Assembly (NCBI RefSeq): GCF_001579945.1
Contig: NZ_CP011971.1
Location: forward strand, 1,514,001-1,578,000
Length of the DNA stretch: 64,000 bases
Source of the DNA: Steroidobacter denitrificans
GTDB taxonomy: Bacteria > Pseudomonadota > Gammaproteobacteria > Steroidobacterales > Steroidobacteraceae
Direction of reading: 5' to 3'
Shown: piece by piece, positions 12,899 to 22,854 of the stretch
Layout of the letters: each line of letters opens with the position of its first letter
How positions within the stretch are numbered: the stretch's first letter is position 1
Program-made: the position numbers and the translations under genes
The notes under the pieces: generated by a model
What the model saw: only the letters and a program-made list of their open reading frames with translations
The model's database searches: none
Told to the model about the DNA's origin: nothing

Positions 12899-12976
12899 CT
12901 TGGCTGGACCTCGTGCCGAGGGTACAGCCAAGCCGGTTGCGACCCGCTTAAGCGGCAACCGCCTTGAAAGCAAGGC
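12899..12976 (+). other. three tandem perfect hairpins upstream of nuoA
   Basis: Hairpin 1: CTTGGCTG (12899-12906) with CAGCCAAG (12925-12932), plus an inner CCTCG/CGAGG stem. Hairpin 2: CGGTTG (12934-12939) with CAACCG (12956-12961), plus an inner CCGC/GCGG stem around TTAA. Hairpin 3: GCCTTG (12961-12966) with CAAGGC (12971-12976) around AAAG. They abut one another and occupy most of 78 bp between tRNA-Leu and the candidate nuo promoter. This could be a terminator cluster for the tRNA transcript or a small structured RNA; I do not recognise a known family. Confidence 0.45.
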
Positions 12977-13062
12977 ACTCGGAGAATTGCGTAGGGAATT
13001 GCGTAAAAGCCATATTCTCGGCACTGAATCTGCTTCGGAAGGCTTACCGCACGTCGCCCTCC

Positions 13063-13071
13063 TGATACAAT
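13063..13071 (+). promoter_or_regulatory. candidate extended -10 promoter of the nuo operon
   Basis: TGATACAAT fits TGnTATAAT with one change. The 17-bp-distant CTTACC is a poor -35. It lies 39 bp before the nuoA start and is followed by a GC-rich stretch. Confidence 0.45.
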
Positions 13072-13109
13072 GCGCGCCCGCCACCTGACCCTGGCGTGGT
13101 GAAGTCGCA

Positions 13110-13469
13110 ATGATGCTGCAGAACTATGTACCCATTCTCATCTTCCTGGGCGTAGCCACCGGCCTGGGCGTGGTGCTCGTCGCACTGGGTTTCCTGTTCG
13201 GTCCGCATCGCCCGGATGCCGAGAAACTATCCGCTTACGAATGCGGATTCGAGGCGTTCTCCGAATCGCGCATGAAGTTCGACGTACGTTATTACCTCGT
13301 GGCGATCCTGTTCATCGTATTCGACCTGGAAATCGCCTTCCTGTTTCCCTGGGCCGTATCGCTTGATGCCACCGGCATGCTGGGATTGGCCGCAATGGGC
13401 GTGTTCCTGCTGATCTTGATCGTCGGCTTCGTGTATGAATGGAAGAAGGGGGCGTTGGAATGGGATTGA
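13110..13469 (+). CDS. nuoA: NADH-quinone oxidoreductase subunit A
   Basis: NuoA is a small membrane subunit at the joint between the peripheral and membrane arms of complex I. The 119-residue protein has three membrane helices (about 5-28, 61-83, 88-110). The conserved loop between helices 1 and 2, [12 protein letters not shown], contains the family cysteine, and [12 protein letters not shown] follows. ATG codons at 13110 and 13113 are both possible starts. It is the first gene of a complete nuoA-N operon and overlaps the upstream end of nuoB. Confidence 0.96.
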   Translation: MMLQNYVPILIFLGVATGLGVVLVALGFLFGPHRPDAEKLSAYECGFEAFSESRMKFDVRYYLVAILFIVFDLEIAFLFPWAVSLDATGMLGLAAMGVFLLILIVGFVYEWKKGALEWD

Positions 13470-13963
13470 CGGCACCTACGGCGGAGACGTCCGACGCGGC
13501 GGTCGCGCAGCGTGGGTTCATGACGACTACGCTGGATGCCATCGTCAATTGGGCACGCACCGGCTCCATGTGGCCGATGACCTTCGGATTGGCCTGCTGT
13601 GCAGTCGAAATGATGCATGCCGGCGCGGCACGCTACGACCTCGATCGCTTCGGCATCGTGTTTCGGCCCAGTCCGCGCCAGTCCGACGTCATGATCGTAG
13701 CCGGTACGCTGGTGAACAAGATGGCGCCGGCCTTGCGCAAGGTATACGACCAGATGCCTGAGCCGCGTTGGGTCGTCTCGATGGGCTCGTGCGCCAATGG
13801 CGGCGGCTACTATCACTATTCCTATGCGGTCGTACGCGGCTGTGACCGTATCGTTCCCGTGGATGTCTATGTGCCGGGCTGTCCCCCGACCGCCGAGGCG
13901 CTGCTCTACGGCCTGCTGCAACTGCAGAACAAGATTCGCCGCACCAGTACGATCGCCCGTTAA
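13460..13963 (+). CDS. nuoB: NADH-quinone oxidoreductase subunit B
   Basis: NuoB carries the terminal [4Fe-4S] cluster N2, which hands electrons to quinone. From the ATG at 13460 it has 167 residues. The cluster cysteines are the adjacent pair in [10 protein letters not shown], the one in [10 protein letters not shown] and the one in [14 protein letters not shown]. An upstream in-frame ATG at 13439 would add seven residues within nuoA; the 13460 start gives a family-like N-terminus (MGLTAPTAE) and is preceded by a purine-rich site. It overlaps nuoA by 10 bp. Confidence 0.96.
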   Translation: MGLTAPTAETSDAAVAQRGFMTTTLDAIVNWARTGSMWPMTFGLACCAVEMMHAGAARYDLDRFGIVFRPSPRQSDVMIVAGTLVNKMAPALRKVYDQMPEPRWVVSMGSCANGGGYYHYSYAVVRGCDRIVPVDVYVPGCPPTAEALLYGLLQLQNKIRRTSTIAR

Positions 13964-13973
13964 GGCTTCGCCG

Positions 13974-14693
13974 ATGACTGAACGCACCGAGACACTGGCC
14001 TCGAGAGTGGGGGCGCATTTCGCCCAGCGGCTCACCGCGCTGCCGGCGCTGCCTGGCGAACTTGCCTATGAAGTGAATGCGGCGGAACTGCAGGACATCT
14101 GCCGGGAACTGCGTGATCATCCCGACTTTGCGTTCGAGCAGCTGATCGATCTGGCGGGCGTGGATTATCTGGAGTATGGCCGCGACGAATGGAATACAAC
14201 GGCAGCGACCGCCACCGGATTCAGCCGCGGTGTGAATCGCATCGGCAAGAAAGACCCCGAGCCGATCACCAGACGTTTCGCGGTCACTTATCAACTGTTG
14301 TCGGTGAGCAGGAATGTGCGCCTGCGTCTGCGCTGTTTTGCGAGCGAGGGCGAACCGCCGCTCATCGATTCGGTCGTCGGCATCTGGGCATCCGCCAACT
14401 GGTATGAACGAGAAGCCTTCGATTTGTTCGGCATCCTGTTCAAGGGACATCCCGATCTGCGGCGTATCCTGACGGACTATGGCTTCATCGGCCATCCATT
14501 CCGCAAGGATTTCCCGCTGATCGGCAATGTCGAGGTCAAGTACGACGTTGCCAAGGGACGCGTCGTTTATCAACCGGTGACCATCGAGCCGCGTACGCTC
14601 GTGCCGCGCGTGATCCGCGAGGACAATCGCTACGACGCCGAGCTCAATGACGTGCCTGCCGGATTTCAGAAAGAGGCCGAGTATCGTGGCTGA
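13974..14693 (+). CDS. nuoC: NADH-quinone oxidoreductase subunit C
   Basis: NuoC is the 30-kDa-type peripheral subunit of complex I that supports NuoD. From the ATG at 13974 it has 239 residues, with the family signature in [24 protein letters not shown] split across about 150-175 and the C-terminal [17 protein letters not shown]. NuoC and NuoD are separate here, unlike the fused NuoCD of E. coli. It overlaps the nuoD start by 8 bp. Confidence 0.96.
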   Translation: MTERTETLASRVGAHFAQRLTALPALPGELAYEVNAAELQDICRELRDHPDFAFEQLIDLAGVDYLEYGRDEWNTTAATATGFSRGVNRIGKKDPEPITRRFAVTYQLLSVSRNVRLRLRCFASEGEPPLIDSVVGIWASANWYEREAFDLFGILFKGHPDLRRILTDYGFIGHPFRKDFPLIGNVEVKYDVAKGRVVYQPVTIEPRTLVPRVIREDNRYDAELNDVPAGFQKEAEYRG

Positions 14694-15939
14694 GATTCGG
14701 AATTTCACCTTGAACTTCGGTCCGCAGCATCCGGCGGCGCACGGCGTGCTGCGCCTGGTGCTGGAGATGGAAGGCGAGGTCATCCAGAAGGCTGATCCGC
14801 ATGTGGGGCTGCTGCACCGGGGCACCGAAAAACTGGCCGAATCCAAGCCGTTCAATCAGTCGATCGGCTACATGGACCGGCTGGACTATGTGTCCATGAT
14901 GTGCAACGAGCATGCCTACGTACTGGCGATCGAGAAACTGCTTGGCCTCGAGCCGCCGCTGCGGGCGCAATACATCCGCGTGATGTTCGACGAGATTACC
15001 CGCCTTCTGAATCATCTCATGTGGCTGGGCGCGCACGGGATCGATATCGGCGCGATGACGGTATTCCTGTACTGCTTTCGTGAGCGTGAAGACTTGATGG
15101 ACTGCTATGAGGCGGTGTCGGGAACGCGCATGCATGCCACGTACTATCGGCCGGGCGGCGTGTATCGCGACCTGCCGGACACGATGCCCAAGTACCAGGC
15201 CTCCAAGTGGCGTTCGCAAAAAGACGCTGATGCCTTGAACGAACGCCGCAGTGGCGGTTTGCTGGATTTCATCCAGGATTTCACCGCGCGCTTCCCCGCG
15301 GCCATCGAGGAGTACGAAGATCTCCTGACCGACAATCGCATCTGGAAACAGCGCACTGTCAATGTGGGGGTGGTTCCCCCGGAGCGTGCGCTGCAGTTGG
15401 GCTTCTCCGGGCCGATGCTGCGTGGCTCGGGTATCGAGTGGGATCTGCGCAAGAAGCAGCCTTACGAAGTTTATGACCGGATGGATTTCGATATCCCGGT
15501 CGGCACGAACGGCGATTGCTACGATCGCTATCTGGTTCGCATCGAGGAAATGCGCCAGTCGAACCGGATCATTCGCCAATGTATCGATTGGCTGCGAGCC
15601 AATCCCGGACCGGTCATGCCGATCGATCACAAGGTCTCTCCGCCCAGCCGCGTCCAGATGAAGAACGACATAGAGTCCCTGATTCATCACTTCAAGCTAT
15701 TCACCGAAGGCTATTGTGTGCCGGCCGGCGAGACCTATGCCGCAGTGGAGGCTCCCAAGGGCGAGTTCGGGGTCTATCTGATATCGGACGGCGCCAATAA
15801 GCCGTACCGCCTCAAATGCCGCGCACCGGGCTTTGCGCATCTGGCCTCGATGGAAGAGATGGTCAAGGGCCACATGCTCGCGGACGTCGTGGCGGTGATC
15901 GGCACCCAGGACATCGTTTTCGGGGAAATCGACCGGTGA
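14686..15939 (+). CDS. nuoD: NADH-quinone oxidoreductase subunit D
   Basis: NuoD is the 49-kDa subunit that forms the quinone-binding cavity together with NuoB. From the GTG at 14686 it has 417 residues and starts [20 protein letters not shown], the expected N-terminus with the quinone-site histidines. AAGAGG at 14671-14676 is the ribosome-binding site, inside nuoC. Further family blocks are [20 protein letters not shown] and the C-terminal DIVFGEIDR. Its stop overlaps the nuoE GTG start (GTGA). Confidence 0.97.
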   Translation: MAEIRNFTLNFGPQHPAAHGVLRLVLEMEGEVIQKADPHVGLLHRGTEKLAESKPFNQSIGYMDRLDYVSMMCNEHAYVLAIEKLLGLEPPLRAQYIRVMFDEITRLLNHLMWLGAHGIDIGAMTVFLYCFREREDLMDCYEAVSGTRMHATYYRPGGVYRDLPDTMPKYQASKWRSQKDADALNERRSGGLLDFIQDFTARFPAAIEEYEDLLTDNRIWKQRTVNVGVVPPERALQLGFSGPMLRGSGIEWDLRKKQPYEVYDRMDFDIPVGTNGDCYDRYLVRIEEMRQSNRIIRQCIDWLRANPGPVMPIDHKVSPPSRVQMKNDIESLIHHFKLFTEGYCVPAGETYAAVEAPKGEFGVYLISDGANKPYRLKCRAPGFAHLASMEEMVKGHMLADVVAVIGTQDIVFGEIDR

Positions 15940-16508
15940 GTGAACTTACGAGTAATGACACGGCCGATATCGGCGGCTCGAACGGCGAAAGCGGTGCCGC
16001 ATCGCATCGCGCCGAACTGCCCGAGCATATTCGTCAAGAAATCGATCGCTGGCTGAAGAAATTTCCGGCGGATCGTAAGCGTTCCGCAGTCATAGCGGCC
16101 TTGCACGCCGTGCAGCACGAGAAAGGCTATCTGACGCAGGAACAGATGGATCAGGTCGCCGACTATCTGGAATTACCACCGGTCCAGGTCTACGAGGTGG
16201 CGACGTTCTATTCCATGTTCGAGACCAAACCGGTCGGTCGTCATCACATCTCCGTATGTACGAACATTTCCTGCATGCTGCGCGGCGGAGACGAGATTCT
16301 GGCGCATGTCGAAAAACGCCTGGGTATCAAGGAAGGGGAGAGCACCGCGGACGGACGGTTCTTCCTCAAGAAGGAAGAGGAGTGCCTGGCGGCCTGCAAC
16401 AACGCGCCCATGATGATGGTGGATCACGTGTATCACGAGAATCTCACCCCTGAGAAGGTCGACGCCATCCTGGACCACATGGCGAAGTCCGCGGGACACG
16501 ACACCTGA
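15936..16508 (+). CDS. nuoE: NADH-quinone oxidoreductase subunit E
   Basis: NuoE is the 24-kDa subunit with the [2Fe-2S] cluster N1a in the NADH-oxidising module. With the GTG start at 15936, overlapping the nuoD stop, it has 190 residues. The thioredoxin-like domain carries the four cluster cysteines: two in [13 protein letters not shown] and two in [12 protein letters not shown]. The first 25 residues are a variable polar extension. Confidence 0.95.
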   Translation: MSELTSNDTADIGGSNGESGAASHRAELPEHIRQEIDRWLKKFPADRKRSAVIAALHAVQHEKGYLTQEQMDQVADYLELPPVQVYEVATFYSMFETKPVGRHHISVCTNISCMLRGGDEILAHVEKRLGIKEGESTADGRFFLKKEEECLAACNNAPMMMVDHVYHENLTPEKVDAILDHMAKSAGHDT

Positions 16509-16521
16509 GGTGATCAAGACG

Positions 16522-16587
16522 ATGCGCGGGAGTCGCCGAATTCGGCGATCCGAGGTTCCGGGTGGAAAGCCGGCCGGAAACGAGTAG
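16522..16587 (+). other. nuoE-nuoF spacer with a palindrome and a 21-codon open frame
   Basis: The 92-bp spacer holds a perfect 16-bp palindrome at 16533-16548 (TCGCCG-AATT-CGGCGA), which can fold as a 6-bp hairpin in the mRNA. An arginine-rich frame of 21 codons starts at the ATG at 16522 and ends at TAG 16585-16587. It has no ribosome-binding site and is probably not translated. The palindrome may set mRNA stability within the operon. Confidence 0.3.
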
Positions 16588-16600
16588 CCAGAAACGAGCA

Positions 16601-17908
16601 ATGAGCGAGAAATACCCCCAAAACCTGGTTTGCTTCGAGCCGCTCGGCAAAGAGCGTTCATGGGAGCTTGCCACCTATCGCAGCATCGGCGGCTACGAAG
16701 CGTGGGAGCGCATTTTGCGCGAACGCACGCCGCGCGAGGAGATCATCGAGGCACTCAAGGCCTCGGGTCTGCGCGGTCGCGGCGGCGCCGGCTTTCCGAC
16801 GGGCGTGAAGTGGAGTTTCATGCCGCGCAATTCGCCTGGGCAAAAGTATGCGGTCTGCAATTCGGATGAAAGCGAGCCAGGCACCTGTCATGACCGCGAT
16901 ATTCTGCGCTACAACCCGCATGCCCTGATCGAGGGGATGGCTATCGGTGGTTATGTAATGGGAGCCACCATCGGTTACAACTATATGCGCGGCGAGTTCA
17001 TGGCCGAACCCGTGCCGCGCTTCGACGCCGCGTTGCGTGAAGCCTATGACGCAGGCCTGCTCGGCAAAAATGTGCTGGGTTCGGGTATCGATTTCGATCT
17101 GTATTCTTTCGTCGGGGCGGGCGCATATATCTGCGGTGAGGAGACGGCACTGCTGGAATCCTTGGAAGGCAAGCAGGGCCGTCCGCGTTTCAAGCCGCCG
17201 TTTCCGGCCAACTACGGTCTCTACGGCAGGCCGACCACCATCAACAATACTCAAACCTACGCCTCGGTACCCACCATCCTGCGCAAGGGCGCGAATTGGT
17301 TCTCCAATCTCGGCGTGGCCAACTCCGGCGGCACTTTGATCTTCTCAGTGTCCGGCCATGTCAACAAGCCGGCGAATCTCGAGCTGCCGCTGGGAATTCC
17401 GTTCAAGGATCTGCTGGAGCTGTGCGGCGGCATGCTTGGCGGGCGCAAGCTCAAGGCTGTCATTCCCGGCGGATCCTCAGTACCGGTCGTGCCGGGCGAA
17501 ATGATGATGGACGTGACCATGGACTATGACGGCTTGCGCAAGGTCGGTTCGGCCCTGGGTACCGGCGCAATGATCGTCATGGACGAGACCACCTGCATGG
17601 TACGAGTGCTCGAACGCATTTCACGTTTTTATTACATGGAGTCCTGCGGGCAATGTACGCCGTGCCGGGAAGGAACCGGGTGGATGAACCGGGTGCTCAA
17701 GCGAATCGTCGCAGGCAAAGGGCGGCAAGAGGATATGGATATGCTGGTGGAAGTGGCCAACAAGATCGAAGGTCACACGATCTGCGCATTCGGCGATGCC
17801 GCAGCATGGCCGGTGCAGAGTTTTATCAAGCACTATCGGCATGAATTCGAATACATGGTCGAGCATGGCCACAGCATGGTCGAGCGCGATCGGCAGAGCG
17901 TTGCCTGA
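16601..17908 (+). CDS. nuoF: NADH-quinone oxidoreductase subunit F
   Basis: NuoF binds NADH and FMN and carries [4Fe-4S] cluster N3; it is the electron entry point of complex I. From the ATG at 16601 it has 435 residues. The NADH/FMN glycine-rich loops are [10 protein letters not shown] and the [16 protein letters not shown] segment. Cluster N3 ligands lie in [15 protein letters not shown] and in [13 protein letters not shown]. The start is preceded by a modest purine-rich region. One base separates its stop from the 27-codon frame at 17910. Confidence 0.97.
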   Translation: MSEKYPQNLVCFEPLGKERSWELATYRSIGGYEAWERILRERTPREEIIEALKASGLRGRGGAGFPTGVKWSFMPRNSPGQKYAVCNSDESEPGTCHDRDILRYNPHALIEGMAIGGYVMGATIGYNYMRGEFMAEPVPRFDAALREAYDAGLLGKNVLGSGIDFDLYSFVGAGAYICGEETALLESLEGKQGRPRFKPPFPANYGLYGRPTTINNTQTYASVPTILRKGANWFSNLGVANSGGTLIFSVSGHVNKPANLELPLGIPFKDLLELCGGMLGGRKLKAVIPGGSSVPVVPGEMMMDVTMDYDGLRKVGSALGTGAMIVMDETTCMVRVLERISRFYYMESCGQCTPCREGTGWMNRVLKRIVAGKGRQEDMDMLVEVANKIEGHTICAFGDAAAWPVQSFIKHYRHEFEYMVEHGHSMVERDRQSVA

Positions 17909-17909
17909 G

Positions 17910-17993
17910 ATGCCCAAACTGCAACTGGACTTGCCTATCTCGCCCGCCAAGCCGCGGCGCCGAAAGGCGGGTTGGAAAGAGACTGATGCATGA
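17910..17993 (+). CDS. candidate 27-residue small protein between nuoF and nuoG
   Basis: An ATG at 17910 lies 1 bp after the nuoF stop, and the frame ends at TGA 17991-17993, overlapping the nuoG start (ATGA). The predicted peptide begins MPKLQLDLP and contains the basic run KPRRRK, ending in GWKETDA. It fills the whole nuoF-nuoG spacer. I know no family for it. There is no strong ribosome-binding site, so translation would rely on coupling to nuoF. The alternative is that this is only leader sequence for nuoG, whose GGAAAGAG site lies within it. Confidence 0.4.
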   Translation: MPKLQLDLPISPAKPRRRKAGWKETDA

Positions 17994-20233
17994 GTGACGA
18001 TCTGGTCAATATCGAAGTCAACGGCGTGCCCATGAAGGCTCGCAAGGGACAGATGATCATCCAGGTCACGGATGTGCAGGATGTCTACATCCCGCGTTTC
18101 TGTTACCACGAGAAGCTCGCCATTGCGGCAAACTGCCGTATGTGTCTCGTCGAGGTCGAGAAGGCACCCAAGCCGCTGCCTGCCTGCGCTACCCCGGTGG
18201 CGGAGGGCATGAAGGTATTCACCAAGTCGCCGAAGGCCATCGCCGCGCAGCGCGCCGCGATGGAGTTCCTGCTGATCAATCATCCGCTGGACTGCCCGGT
18301 CTGCGATCAGGGCGGAGAGTGCGAATTACAGGATCTGGCGCTGGGGTTCGGACGCAGTATCTCGCGCTATACCGAGCGCAAACGGGTCGTGAAGGACAAG
18401 AACATCGGCCCGCTGATCTCCACCGACATGACGCGCTGCATTCATTGCACACGCTGCGTGCGTTTCACCCAGGATATCCAGGGTTACCAGGAACTCGGCA
18501 CGATCGGCCGCGCCGAGATGACCGAGATCGGCACATATGTCCAGAAAAGCGTCGATCATGAACTGTCGGCCAACATCATCGATTTATGTCCGGTCGGTGC
18601 GCTGAACAACAAGCCGTTTCGCTATCGCGCGCGTGCCTGGGAAATGACCCAGCATCCGCTGGTATCCCCGCACGACGCAGTCGGCACCAATATCTATGCG
18701 CATGTGCTGCGCGGACGTGTGATGCGCGTGGTGCCGCGGGTGAACGAGGAAATCAACGAAACCTGGATCGCGGACCGAGACCGCTTCAGCTACCAGGGCA
18801 TCTACAGCGAGGATCGGCTGCTCAAGCCGCTGCTGCGCGAAAACGGCGTATGGCAGGAAGTCGATTGGGAGAGCGCGCTGGAAAAGGCCGCCCAACGTCT
18901 GGGCCAGATCGTGAAGCGTGACGGCGCCGCGCAGCTCGGCGCGCTCGGCGCCCCCGGTTCGACCATGGAAGAACTGTATCTGTTGACGCGCATCGCGCGC
19001 GGTCTGGGCAGCGGCAATCTGGATCATCGCCTGCGGCGCAGCGATTTTCGCGATCAGGCGAGCGATCCGCTGTACCCGGGCCTGGGCTGCTCGATCGCTG
19101 AACTGCAGGAAGCCGGCTCGATACTGATCGTGGGATCGAATCTGCGCAAGGAAGTGCCGCTGATCGCTCATCGGGTACGCAAGGCGGCACTGGCCGGCGG
19201 CCACGTCGCATTCATCAATCCGCGCCGCTACGAATACATGTTCCCCGTGGCGGGCTACCTCGAGGCGGATGCCGAGCCCGACAGCCGGTCCACCGGCTCG
19301 AGCAAGGCTCCGGGGCTGCTGGCTCATCTGCTGGGCGTTGCCGCCGCGGCGGCCAGCGGCAAGACACCGCCGACATTGCTTGCCGGTCAAATCGAGAACC
19401 TGCAGCCTTCGCCGGAACAGCAAGCGATCGCCCGGCAATTATGCGAGGGTGAACGCCGTTTGATCCTGCTGGGCGCCATTGCCCAGCGCGACCCCGTATT
19501 CGCAGATCTGCGTCGCATCGCCGCTGCACTGGCGGAACTGACCGGTGCCACCCTGGGCTACTTGCCGGAGGGCGGTAACGCCGTGGGTGCGAGCCTGGCC
19601 GGCATGCTGCCGCATCGGGGTGTGGCAGGGCGGGCTCCTGATCCCGCGGGACTCGATATCGCCGGCATGTTTGCCGCGCACCTGAAGGCCTATATCGTAT
19701 TCGGCGCGATCGAGCCGGTACACGATATCGCCTCGAGCGCAGCGCTGGAAGCGCTCAAGGCGGCCGAGTGTGTCGTGGCCTTGTCGCCTTACGCCAGCGC
19801 GAAGGAGTACGCGGATATCATTCTGCCGATCGGCACATTTGCCGAGACATCGGGTACCTACGTGAATCTGGAAGGCCGCTGGCAGAGCGTGCCCGGTGCG
19901 GCCTCACCGGTCGGCGAATCGCGGCCGGGCTGGAAGGTTCTGCGGGTGCTCGCGAATCTGCTGGACTTGCCGGGGTTCGACTACACCAGCTCGGAGCAGA
20001 TCATCCAGGAACTGCGTGAACAGGTCGACCAGGCACCGGAGTTCATGCCGACCGCGGCAGCGCCGGACGCCGGCAAGACAGAATCCGGCCCCAAAGCATC
20101 CGCTGTTGACGCATCCGGATTGGATGTCGCCATTTACCAGATCGACGCCATCGTGCGGCGATCAAGCGCCCTGCAGGCCACGCGCGATGCTCGTGAAGCC
20201 GAGAGCGGGTTAGAGCGAGGGACTGAGGCGTGA
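17990..20233 (+). CDS. nuoG: NADH-quinone oxidoreductase subunit G
   Basis: NuoG is the 75-kDa subunit with clusters N1b, N4 and N5. The 747-residue protein starts at the ATG at 17990. Cluster ligands are seen in [16 protein letters not shown] with the later ACATPV ([2Fe-2S]), [19 protein letters not shown] (with an upstream His-type ligand) and [11 protein letters not shown] plus DLCPVGAL. The C-terminal half is a degenerate molybdopterin-oxidoreductase fold. The cysteines for the extra cluster N7 found in E. coli and Thermus are absent after WEMTQHP. The final 70 residues are variable. It overlaps nuoH by 4 bp. Confidence 0.96.
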   Translation: MSDDLVNIEVNGVPMKARKGQMIIQVTDVQDVYIPRFCYHEKLAIAANCRMCLVEVEKAPKPLPACATPVAEGMKVFTKSPKAIAAQRAAMEFLLINHPLDCPVCDQGGECELQDLALGFGRSISRYTERKRVVKDKNIGPLISTDMTRCIHCTRCVRFTQDIQGYQELGTIGRAEMTEIGTYVQKSVDHELSANIIDLCPVGALNNKPFRYRARAWEMTQHPLVSPHDAVGTNIYAHVLRGRVMRVVPRVNEEINETWIADRDRFSYQGIYSEDRLLKPLLRENGVWQEVDWESALEKAAQRLGQIVKRDGAAQLGALGAPGSTMEELYLLTRIARGLGSGNLDHRLRRSDFRDQASDPLYPGLGCSIAELQEAGSILIVGSNLRKEVPLIAHRVRKAALAGGHVAFINPRRYEYMFPVAGYLEADAEPDSRSTGSSKAPGLLAHLLGVAAAAASGKTPPTLLAGQIENLQPSPEQQAIARQLCEGERRLILLGAIAQRDPVFADLRRIAAALAELTGATLGYLPEGGNAVGASLAGMLPHRGVAGRAPDPAGLDIAGMFAAHLKAYIVFGAIEPVHDIASSAALEALKAAECVVALSPYASAKEYADIILPIGTFAETSGTYVNLEGRWQSVPGAASPVGESRPGWKVLRVLANLLDLPGFDYTSSEQIIQELREQVDQAPEFMPTAAAPDAGKTESGPKASAVDASGLDVAIYQIDAIVRRSSALQATRDAREAESGLERGTEA

Positions 20234-21291
20234 ATCTGGTGCCTGAATTTGCCGCAAGCCTGCTGGCCTTCCTGCCGGAGTGGATCCAGGCAATCGTCTG
20301 GTATGGCCTCGTCGCCGTGGTGCTGTCTATCAGCGTCATTTTGACGATGGCGTTCCTGACTCTGGCCGAACGCCGCGTGATCGGCTCGATGCAGGCGCGC
20401 ATCGGACCGAACCGGGTAGGTCCGGGTGGACTGCTGCAACCGTTCGCGGACGTGCTGAAGCTGATGGTGAAGGAGATCATCATTCCATCACGCTCCAGCA
20501 AATTCCTGTTTCTCATCGCTCCGCTGCTGGCCTTGACTCCGGCACTGGCGACTTGGGCGGTCATGCCGCTGTGGCCGGGTTTCACGATGGCGAACATCGA
20601 TGCGGCCTTGCTGTACATCCTGGCATTGACGTCCGCCGGGGTATATGGAGTCGTTCTCGCCGGCTGGGCGACGAATTCCAAGTATGCGTTTCTGGGAGCG
20701 ATGCGAGCGGCGGCGCAGATGATCGCCTATGAGATAGCCATGGGTTTTGCGCTGGTCGGCGTGGTGATGGCCGCCGGTTCGCTGAATCTCGGGACCATCA
20801 TCGAGGCCCAGCGCGGCGGCGTGTTCAGTTACTTCGTGTGGTGGCTGCTGCCGCTGTTCGTGGTCTATTTCATTTCAGGTGTCGCCGAGACGAACCGCGC
20901 ACCGTTCGACGTGGTGGAAGGCGAGTCGGAGATCGTCGCCGGGCACCATGTCGAGTATTCGGGCATGGCGTTCGCTGTGTTCTTCGTCGCCGAATACGTG
21001 AATATGATTCTGATCGCGGCGTTGACCTCGGTGTTCTTTTTCGGCGGCTGGCTCTCGCCGTTCGAGGGCTATCCGGTGCCGGCCTGGCTGGCAGCGCCCG
21101 GCTTTTTCTGGTTCTTCGCGAAAATATCCTTCTTCCTGTTCTGCTTCCTGTGGTTTCGCGCGACGTTTCCACGCTACCGCTACGATCAGATCATGCGGCT
21201 GGGCTGGAAGGTTTTCATCCCGGTCACGCTCGTGTGGATCGCCGTCGAGGCCGTCTTCTTGATCTACAAGATCGGGCCATGGTCGTCCTGA
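20230..21291 (+). CDS. nuoH: NADH-quinone oxidoreductase subunit H
   Basis: NuoH is the ND1-type membrane subunit that completes the quinone chamber. It has 353 residues and about eight membrane helices. Conserved loops are [21 protein letters not shown] (split around 45-65), [11 protein letters not shown], and [20 protein letters not shown], whose acidic residues line the proton/quinone path. The GTG start at 20230 overlaps the nuoG stop. Confidence 0.97.
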   Translation: MNLVPEFAASLLAFLPEWIQAIVWYGLVAVVLSISVILTMAFLTLAERRVIGSMQARIGPNRVGPGGLLQPFADVLKLMVKEIIIPSRSSKFLFLIAPLLALTPALATWAVMPLWPGFTMANIDAALLYILALTSAGVYGVVLAGWATNSKYAFLGAMRAAAQMIAYEIAMGFALVGVVMAAGSLNLGTIIEAQRGGVFSYFVWWLLPLFVVYFISGVAETNRAPFDVVEGESEIVAGHHVEYSGMAFAVFFVAEYVNMILIAALTSVFFFGGWLSPFEGYPVPAWLAAPGFFWFFAKISFFLFCFLWFRATFPRYRYDQIMRLGWKVFIPVTLVWIAVEAVFLIYKIGPWSS

Positions 21292-21327
21292 CGGTTTTTC
21301 CGCTACGGACGCGTTGAGAGTGCAGTC

Positions 21328-21819
21328 GTGAAAACACCAGCCAGCATCTTCAAGACATTCTTCCTGACCGAATTGTTCGTCGGGATGTGGGTGACATTGC
21401 GCCAGTTCATATTCCGGCCGAACGTGACCATTCTGTATCCCGAGGAAAAGACGCCGCAATCGCCGCGTTTTCGCGGGCTGCATGCACAGCGCCGCTATCC
21501 GAACGGACAGGAGCGCTGCATCGCCTGCAAGCTGTGCGAGGCGGTCTGTCCGGCGCTGGCCATCACGATCGAGTCGGATGTCTCGGCCGACGGCACGCGC
21601 CGCACGACCCGCTACGATATCGACTTGTTCAAGTGCATCTACTGCGGTTTCTGCGAGGAAGCATGTCCTGTCGATGCTATCGTCGAGACGCGGATCCATG
21701 AGTATCACATGGAGAACCGCGGTGAGAACATCATGACCAAGGACAAGCTGCTCGCCATCGGCGAGCGTTACGAAGCCATGATCGCGGCCGACAAGGCCGC
21801 AGATGCACGTTATCGTTGA
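21328..21819 (+). CDS. nuoI: NADH-quinone oxidoreductase subunit I
   Basis: NuoI carries clusters N6a and N6b. The 163-residue protein has two ferredoxin motifs: [12 protein letters not shown] and [12 protein letters not shown]. The start is GTG at 21328, following a 36-bp gap after nuoH. The N-terminal amphipathic helix (about 5-25) fits membrane attachment. The C-terminus runs [14 protein letters not shown], as in other NuoI proteins. Confidence 0.97.
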   Translation: MKTPASIFKTFFLTELFVGMWVTLRQFIFRPNVTILYPEEKTPQSPRFRGLHAQRRYPNGQERCIACKLCEAVCPALAITIESDVSADGTRRTTRYDIDLFKCIYCGFCEEACPVDAIVETRIHEYHMENRGENIMTKDKLLAIGERYEAMIAADKAADARYR

Positions 21820-21826
21820 AGGCACC

Positions 21827-22471
21827 ATGTCGATCACCGAAATACTCTTTTACGCCTTTTCCGCGGTGCTGGTCGTCGCGGCGCTGGGCGTCATCACCGC
21901 GCGCAATCCCGTGCACGCCGTCATGTTCCTGGTCTTCGCATTTTTCAACAGCGCGGTCTTATGGCTGTTGATGGAGGCGGAGTTCCTGGCGATCGTGCTG
22001 GTGCTCGTCTATGTCGGGGCCGTCATGGTGCTGTTCCTGTTCGTGATCATGATGCTGGATATCGACGTCGCCGCCGTACGCTCCGGCTTCATGCGTCATG
22101 CGCCGCTGGGCATCCTGATTGCCGCGATCGTCATCGCGCAGATCGGCAGCGTCGTCTGGGTGAAGACACTCGGCCGTGAGCCGTCGCCGCCTGCCCCAAG
22201 CCTGGCCGTGGAGGGCTACAGCAATACGGCGGCGCTGGGTGAATTGCTGTACACGAAGTACTTGTACCCGTTCGAACTGGCCGCCGTGATCCTGCTGGTC
22301 GCGATCGTCGCCGCCATCGCGCTGACGATGCGCCGGCGTAAGAATCTGAAAGTTCAGGATATCGGTGCACAGGTCGCCGTACGGGCGCGCGACCGCATAC
22401 GCATCGTGAAAATGCCTGCCGAGCCGCGTTTACCCAAGGCGCGGCCGGCATCGACGGAGCCCTGGTCATGA
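21827..22471 (+). CDS. nuoJ: NADH-quinone oxidoreductase subunit J
   Basis: NuoJ is the ND6-type membrane subunit with the pi-bulge helix. From the ATG at 21827 it has 214 residues and begins [12 protein letters not shown]. An in-frame ATG at 21803 would overlap nuoI and add eight residues; the later start fits the family better. Five membrane helices are seen, including the conserved [18 protein letters not shown]. The last 40 residues form a basic cytoplasmic tail. It overlaps nuoK by 4 bp. Confidence 0.94.
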   Translation: MSITEILFYAFSAVLVVAALGVITARNPVHAVMFLVFAFFNSAVLWLLMEAEFLAIVLVLVYVGAVMVLFLFVIMMLDIDVAAVRSGFMRHAPLGILIAAIVIAQIGSVVWVKTLGREPSPPAPSLAVEGYSNTAALGELLYTKYLYPFELAAVILLVAIVAAIALTMRRRKNLKVQDIGAQVAVRARDRIRIVKMPAEPRLPKARPASTEPWS

Positions 22472-22773
22472 TTCCACTGGAACACGTATTGATGCTGGCC
22501 GGTCTGCTGTTCGCGATGAGCGCGGCGGGCATTATCCTGAATCGCAAGAACGTGATTTTGCTGTTGATGTGCATCGAACTGATGCTGCTGGCCGTGAATT
22601 TCAATTTCGTGGCCTTTGCGCATCATCTCGGTGATCTGCATGGACAGGTCTTCGTGTTTTTCATCCTGACCGTGGCGGCCGCAGAAGCGGCGATCGGATT
22701 GGCCATCCTGGTAGTGCTGTTCCGCGAGCGCAAGAGTATCGATATCGAGCAACTCGACACCATGAAGGGCTGA
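22468..22773 (+). CDS. nuoK: NADH-quinone oxidoreductase subunit K
   Basis: NuoK is the ND4L-type subunit. The 101-residue protein has three membrane helices with conserved glutamates: one in [16 protein letters not shown] and one in [13 protein letters not shown], both on the proton path. Its start overlaps the nuoJ stop. Confidence 0.97.
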   Translation: MIPLEHVLMLAGLLFAMSAAGIILNRKNVILLLMCIELMLLAVNFNFVAFAHHLGDLHGQVFVFFILTVAAAEAAIGLAILVVLFRERKSIDIEQLDTMKG

Positions 22774-22782
22774 CGGGAAGGC

Positions 22783-22854
22783 GTGACGGCCCCGGTGACG
22801 ACACTGGATGAACGACGACGCTGGATGAACAACGATAAGTTGGATACGCATTGA
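22783..22854 (+). other. weak 23-codon open frame between nuoK and nuoL
   Basis: A GTG at 22783 opens a frame that ends at TGA 22852-22854, sharing one base with the nuoL ATG. It would start MTAPVTTLDERRRW. GGAAGG lies too close to this start to be a good site. The stretch also contains an imperfect direct repeat (CTGGATGAAC twice). More likely a spacer than a gene. Confidence 0.15.
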
